64,000 nt of DNA from the NCBI GenBank assembly GCA_016946835.1, contig JACVTC010000063.1, positions 222,501-286,500 of the forward strand, read 5' to 3'. Below the pieces are notes generated by a model, which was not told the DNA's origin, made no database searches, and was given only the letters and a program-made list of their open reading frames with translations. This DNA is from Neocallimastix lanati (nom. inval.). Its lineage: Eukaryota; Neocallimastigomycota; Neocallimastigomycetes; Neocallimastigales; Neocallimastigaceae. The position numbers and the translations under genes were made by a program. The stretch's first letter is position 1, and each line of letters opens with the position of its first letter. Below, in pieces: positions 58,955 through 64,000 of this stretch.

Positions 58955-61816
58955 TTATTCGTCTTCAGAATCAGCTTCAGCTGGAAGGCTTGGAAGATCA
59001 GATGGAAGATCATCGAGATCAACGACATCATCTTCAGAAGCACATTCGGTAGCATCTTCTACAATCTTAGCATCATCTTCTAAGTAAATAATTTCATCAT
59101 CAGAAGCACAATCAGTGACATCTTCAACAATTATATCATCCTTTTTCTTTTCATCTTCGTCTCCAGACTTGTCACCATCGTCATTTTCTTCAAGCTTCTT
59201 GTCATCTTCGTTGTCGGACTTTTCATCATCATCCTTGGTCTTTTCATCATCATCCTTGGTCTTTTCATCATCATCCTTGGTCTTTTCATCATCATCCTTG
59301 GTCTTTTCATCATCATCCTTGGTCTTTTCATCATCATCCTTGGTCTTTTCATCATCATCCTTGGTCTTTTCATCATCATCCTTGGTCTTTTCATCATCAT
59401 CCTTGGTCTTTTCATCATCATCCTTGGTCTTTTCATCATCATCCTTGGTCTTTTCATCATCATTGTCATTTTCCTTAAGCTTCTTGTCATCTTCGTTGTC
59501 GGAGTTGTCACCATCCTTGTTAACCTTTGTTAAATCAATAATTTCATCATCAGTATCACATTCGTCAACACTATTAACAATCTTAGTATTTTCATCTTCC
59601 TTTGTTAAATCAACGATTTCATCATCAGAATCACAGTCTTCAACATTAGTAACAATCTTAACTTCTTCCTTATTTGGCTTTTCATCATCTTCAGAATTTT
59701 CTGGATCAACTAACTTCTTTGGTTCTTCTGGAGTGTTTTCTTCCTTCTTTGGTTCTTCCTTCTTTGGTTCTTCTGGAGTGTTTTCTTCCTTCTTTGGTTT
59801 TTCATCATCAGCAGAATCTTCTGGGTCTTCTAACTTCTTTGGTTCTTCTGGAGCGTTTTCTTCCTTCTTTGGTTCTTCCTTCTTTGGTTCTTCTGGAGTG
59901 TTTTCTTCCTTCTTTGGCTTTTCATCATCAGCAGAATCTTCTGGGTCTTCTAACTTCTTTGGTTCTTCTGGAGCGTTTTCTTCCTTCTTTGGTTCTTCCT
60001 TCTTTGGTTCTTCTGGAGTGTTTTCTTCCTTCTTTGGCTTTTCATCATCAGCAGAATCTTCTGGGTCTTCTAACTTCTTTGGTTCTTCTGGAGCGTTTTC
60101 TTCCTTCTTTGGTTCTTCCTTCTTTGGTTCTTCTGGAGCGTTTTCTTCCTTCTTTGGCTTTTCATCATCAGCAGAATCTTCTGGGTCTTCTAACTTCTTT
60201 GGTTCTTCTGGAGCGTTTTCTTCCTTCTTTGGTTCTTCCTTCTTTGGTTCTTCTGGAGTATTTTCTTCCTTCTTTGGTTCTTCTGGATTGTTTTCTTCCT
60301 TCTTTGGCTTTTTAGTTAAGTCAATAATTTCATCATCAGATTCACATTCGTCAATACTATTAACAATCTTGGTATCCTTATCCTTGGTTAAATCAATGAT
60401 TTCATCTTCAGAATCACAATCTTCAACCTTACTAACAATCTTAACTTCTTCCTTATTTGGCTTTTCATCATCTTCAGAATTTTCTGGATCAACTAACTTC
60501 TTTGGTTCTTCTGGAGTGTTTTCTTTCTTCTTTGGTTCTTCATCATCTTCAGAATTTTCTGGATCAACTAACTTCTTTGGATCTTCCTTCTTTGGATCTT
60601 CCTTCTTTGGATCTTCCTTCTTTGGTTCTTCCTTCTTTGGTTCTTCCTTCTTTGGTTCTTCCTTCTTTGGTTCTTCCTTCTTTGGTTCTTCCTTCTTTGG
60701 TTCTTCCTTCTTTGGTTCTTCCTTCTTTGGTTCTTCCTTCTTTGGTTCTTCCTTCTTTGGTTCTTCCTTCTTTGGTTCTTCCTTCTTTGGATCTTCAATA
60801 CTAGAATCTTCTGGATCATCTAATTCACCAGTTGGTTTTTCATCACCAGAATCACTACCATCGTCTATAGTTTCAGTTGGATCGTCTTCAATAATGTCAT
60901 CTTCACCTCCAATAGTTTCGGTTGGATCTTCATCACCAGAGTCAGTATCATCTCCTAAATCGGCAGTTGTAGTTTCTTCTTCATTACCAGAATCATCACC
61001 ACCGATTATTCCAATGGTTGGAACCTCAGCACTTTCAGTAACTTTGTCATCATAATCTCCTTCATCACCACCAGTTGGTTCTTCTGGTTCAGTTTGGGCT
61101 TCGGTTTCAACTGGAGCTGGAGCAACAGAAGAAGGATCAAGTTCTTCATCTGGAGGATTACCACCTAATAAATCCTTAACAGCATCAACGGCATCATCAA
61201 TGGCATCACCAACCTTACCGATGACAGTGTCAACAACATCATCAACTGCACCGATGACAGTGTCAACAGCATCGCCAATCTTTTCTTGAATATCCTTATC
61301 GTCTTCAGCACCTTCAGTTTCTTTTTCTTCTTCAGTCTTATTAGTTTCAACATCATCTTCAGCTCCTTCAGTTTCTTTTTCTTCTTCAATCTTAGTAGTT
61401 TCAACATCATCTTCAGCTCCTTCAGTCTTATCTTCTTCAACACTTGCAGTAGTAGTTTCAACTTCTACAGCAGTAGTAGTAGTTTCAACTTCTACAGCAG
61501 CAGCAGTAGTACTAACTGAATCAACTTTTTCAGTAGTAGTTGGTTCAGCTTCTTTAACTTCACCATTTTCAACAGCTTCAGTTGCTTCAGTTGCTTCTTG
61601 AGCTTGGGATTCAACTTCTACTTCAATAGCATCATCGTTAATTTCGACATTAACTTTCTCCTTTTCGTCAATTAAGACATTTTCTGGAACTTCAACTTTA
61701 TTAGCGGCAGCTTCAGTAACATCTGAGGTATTTTCACCTTCTGGAATTGGAGAAGCTAAAATCATCATAGCGTAAGCAATGAAGGCAAGAATAATTTGTA
61801 AATTCTTTGGTTGCAT
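58955..61816 (-). CDS. Secreted, highly acidic repeat protein (953 residues)
   Basis: I do not recognise a family. It is a single exon starting at 61816. The N-terminus MQPKNLQIILAFIAYAMMIL, ending in ASP, is a convincing signal peptide. Next come an acidic TTT/VE-rich stretch, a helical segment with DAVDTVIGAVDDVVDTVIG (about 185-215), PxxTIxx acidic spacers, 14 or so KKEEP/KKEDP repeats, a 40-residue repeat (KKEENxPEEPKK..LEDPEDSADDEKP) in about 4-5 copies, and eleven EKTKDDD units. Six copies of a module KIVxxVxDCDSDDEIIDLTK punctuate these in three pairs (plus-strand positions near 60440, 60370, 59655, 59580, 59135 and 59070). There is no transmembrane segment or GPI-like tail; it ends in PAEADSEDE. 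It may be an extracellular or wall-associated calcium- or polycation-binding polyampholyte. The function is unknown. Confidence 0.85.
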   Translation of the reverse strand: MQPKNLQIILAFIAYAMMILASPIPEGENTSDVTEAAANKVEVPENVLIDEKEKVNVEINDDAIEVEVESQAQEATEATEAVENGEVKEAEPTTTEKVDSVSTTAAAVEVETTTTAVEVETTTASVEEDKTEGAEDDVETTKIEEEKETEGAEDDVETNKTEEEKETEGAEDDKDIQEKIGDAVDTVIGAVDDVVDTVIGKVGDAIDDAVDAVKDLLGGNPPDEELDPSSVAPAPVETEAQTEPEEPTGGDEGDYDDKVTESAEVPTIGIIGGDDSGNEEETTTADLGDDTDSGDEDPTETIGGEDDIIEDDPTETIDDGSDSGDEKPTGELDDPEDSSIEDPKKEEPKKEEPKKEEPKKEEPKKEEPKKEEPKKEEPKKEEPKKEEPKKEEPKKEEPKKEDPKKEDPKKEDPKKLVDPENSEDDEEPKKKENTPEEPKKLVDPENSEDDEKPNKEEVKIVSKVEDCDSEDEIIDLTKDKDTKIVNSIDECESDDEIIDLTKKPKKEENNPEEPKKEENTPEEPKKEEPKKEENAPEEPKKLEDPEDSADDEKPKKEENAPEEPKKEEPKKEENAPEEPKKLEDPEDSADDEKPKKEENTPEEPKKEEPKKEENAPEEPKKLEDPEDSADDEKPKKEENTPEEPKKEEPKKEENAPEEPKKLEDPEDSADDEKPKKEENTPEEPKKEEPKKEENTPEEPKKLVDPENSEDDEKPNKEEVKIVTNVEDCDSDDEIVDLTKEDENTKIVNSVDECDTDDEIIDLTKVNKDGDNSDNEDDKKLKENDNDDEKTKDDDEKTKDDDEKTKDDDEKTKDDDEKTKDDDEKTKDDDEKTKDDDEKTKDDDEKTKDDDEKTKDDDEKTKDDDEKSDNEDDKKLEENDDGDKSGDEDEKKKDDIIVEDVTDCASDDEIIYLEDDAKIVEDATECASEDDVVDLDDLPSDLPSLPAEADSEDE
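59218..59462 (-). repeat. 21-bp tandem repeat (EKTKDDD), 11 units
   Basis: Eleven nearly identical units at the nucleotide level inside the acidic protein. The uniformity suggests recent slippage or concerted change. Confidence 0.95.
59680..60290 (-). repeat. 120-bp tandem repeat, 40 residues per unit
   Basis: The segment with AGCAGAATCTTCTGGG recurs at about 59811, 59931, 60051 and 60171, exactly 120 bp apart, with partial copies on both sides. Units differ by only a few bases (for example GAGTG versus GAGCG). Confidence 0.95.
60575..60795 (-). repeat. 15-bp tandem repeat (KKEEP/KKEDP), about 14 units
   Basis: CCTTCTTTGGTTCTT units in perfect tandem code for Lys-Lys-Glu-Glu-Pro. The three units nearest the low-coordinate end have GATCTT instead and give KKEDP. 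Confidence 0.95.
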
Positions 61817-64000
61817 GATGGAGTTATTTTTTTTTCTATATTAAAAATAATTATATTATATATATATTGTTTAATGGGTTTTAATTATTATTAAATAAAT
61901 TTAAAATATCTAATGATATTATTTTTATTAATATTAATGTATTATTTATTATTATATAATTAATTAGTTATTGATAATATTATTTGTATTATTAAAATAT
62001 TAATAATCCTAAATATTATTATTTTTATTTTATATTATTTTTAATTAAAATCTATTATGATTTAATTTTTGTTAATTTTTTTATTATTATTAATAAAAGG
62101 TTATAAATATAAATATAATTATATTTATTTATTTTTTTTATTTCCAAAAATATTAATTTTTAATATTTTTTCTATATTATTTTATGGATTATAATTTTTT
62201 ATGAAGAAAAAAAAAAAGTTTGAGAAAATCTCACCCTTTTATATAGTTTTTAAAAAATAAATTCTAAAATAATAATTGTTATTAATTAATAGTATAATTT
62301 AATAGTTACTGAAGTGATTATTAATTTTGTTTTTTTTTTTAATAAAAAAAATAATACTCTATCTAATTTAATAATATATTTAATAATATATATTATTTAT
62401 TTATTTATTTATTAATACACATACATATATAAATTTACTATTCTTTAGAACAATTTAAAAGTTAATATATAAAATATATTGAATAAATAATTTTCTTTTG
62501 TTTTTTAAAAAAAAAAAAATAATAAATAATAATAATAATAATAATAATAAATTATTTTAAAAAAAATTTTATTTATTTATTTTATTAATAAATTTAATAG
62601 TTTTATTTTATTTAATATTTATAATTATTTATATTAATTAATAATTTAATTAATTATAATTAGAATATTTATATATATTTCTTATTTTTTATTTATATAT
62701 AATATATCTATATATATATTTTTTTTTTTTTTTTTTTATTTTAATTTTTCTATTAATAAAGTTTATAAGTTTTAAACTTTTTATTAAATAAAACTTTAAA
62801 TTTATATATATTATATATATTATATATTATATATATATTTTTTTATATTTTTTTTGTTCAACTTTTTCATAACTACTAAAACTTTAGCCAAAAAAAAAAA
62901 AAAAGTTAATAATCATCGCATTTTCCATTTTAAAACTTTAATTGTTATTAAAATAATTAATTAATTGGTTATTCATTAATTAAATATTAATTATATTTAT
63001 ATTTATATTTATATTTATATTTATATTTATATTTATATATAAATTTTTTTAAAAAAATAAATGAATAAATGGATAAATAAATAAATATATCAATTAATAA
63101 ATACATACATACATACATAAATAAATAAATAAATAAATAAAAAATGAATCGTTAAATTCAATTTATCATGAACTTTAATTAATATAAAAAGTATCTAATT
63201 TTATTTAATTTATTTCTCAAAAAAAAAATTTTTTTTTCAATAATTTGACCTTTTTGTTTATAATAAAAGAATATACTTTTTAATGATTATTATTTTTTAA
63301 TGATTATTATTTATTATTTATAATTTATTATTATTATTAAATATATCTATTTATAATTTATTACTATTATTATTATTATTATTTAATAAATACGAAAGTA
63401 TTATTATTTTTAAATATTTGAATATTTATTATTATTTTTTAATACATAAATATTGACAAAAAAAAAAATTCAAAAAAAAAAAAATTTTTTTCCTTACTGA
63501 AATGTGGTTTATAATAAAAATAAAGGCTATCTAAACCTAATAAACCATGATATATATAATTTTAGATTTTATATATGCATTGGCACCTATAAATATTTTT
63601 GTATATTTGTTTATATATTATTTGTTTATGATCATTTTCAATTTTTTATTACAAAATGTTATCAAACATTAGCAAATCTAATAAATTTTTGAACTTTACC
63701 ACAGCGTACAATTCAATAAGACTCTTCTATATAGAACACAATATATTATATTACATTATATAATATTATAATATTATATAATATTATAATATATTATATT
63801 ACATTATGTTATATTAAATACATATCTTTTGACTTTATATTACAATACAAAAACAAAAATGATGAGATTCTAAATAGAAATTATACTGTTTTAGTTATAT
63901 TTAAAAAATTTCTACTATTAAAATGATAGTTATTATTAGTATATAAATTATGAAATAGAAATAATGACAAGAAATAATAATAATAATAATAATAATAATA
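61817..64000. other. Gene-free AT-rich region upstream of the acidic-protein gene
   Basis: Contains the promoter of the acidic-protein gene next to 61816, a (TTTATA)n-like array near 62995-63040, TTTA and ACAT arrays near 63070-63140, a palindromic AT tract at 63738-63815 and an AAT array at the right edge (63974-64000). No gene is supported. Confidence 0.6.

Noticed and set aside
59115-61055. 646-residue Ser/Phe-rich open frame on the plus strand
   Set aside because: Antisense of the acidic-protein repeats; the minus-strand frame has the signal peptide and sensible composition.
58955-61816. CRISPR-like array or minisatellite without coding role
   Set aside because: Repeats are in one continuous frame with a signal peptide and no spacers.

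Overview
The window is extremely AT-rich eukaryotic DNA. It has long A/T homopolymers, (AAT)n arrays, short AT-rich GT..AG introns, and genes that stand out as islands of higher GC. Coronin and SYF2 homologues with several introns, an intron-bearing tRNA-Ile(UAU) close in sequence to the yeast gene, Ty3/Gypsy elements and a LINE with an endonuclease domain fit an early-diverging fungus. My best guess is an anaerobic gut fungus (Neocallimastigomycota). A dictyostelid-like amoeba is the main alternative and is less likely given the intron number. The lineage is inferred, not shown directly.

Layout. Positions 1-6300 (minus) hold a very long coiled-coil protein that runs off the left edge. Positions 8879-11807 (minus) are coronin in 8 exons. 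After a 5.7 kb gene-poor stretch with a LINE remnant come SYF2 (17538-19701, minus, 5 exons) and, divergently, a tail-anchored inositol polyphosphate 5-phosphatase (20610-22596, plus, 2 exons). Positions 24796-24888 (minus) are tRNA-Ile(UAU) with a 19-nt intron.

Just upstream of the tRNA, three different Ty3/Gypsy LTR retrotransposons (A 24902-32460, B 32471-39564, C 39567-45962) have piled up head to tail within a few bases of each other. Overlapping 5-bp target duplications give the order of arrival: C first, then B, then A. Each pair of LTRs is equal in length and identical by eye. All three share a self-priming layout: 11-12 nt directly next to the 5' LTR are complementary to a stretch inside the LTR that lies about 35 nt after a TATA box.

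Right of the LTR stack is a LINE-rich zone: a decayed LINE copy (47620-48540), several LINE 3' ends, and one full-length LINE with an intact 1361-residue ORF (element 52257-57194). That LINE is flanked by a 491-bp direct repeat that looks like an exceptionally long target-site duplication. Positions 58955-61816 (minus) encode a 953-residue, highly acidic, repeat-rich protein with a signal peptide and six copies of a Cys-containing motif that resembles SUMO-interacting motifs. The remainder is gene-free AT-rich DNA.

The host genes do not form a pathway (actin dynamics, splicing, phosphoinositide metabolism). The coherent story is transposon biology: a tRNA-gene safe haven used repeatedly by self-priming Ty3/Gypsy elements, and a LINE hot zone.
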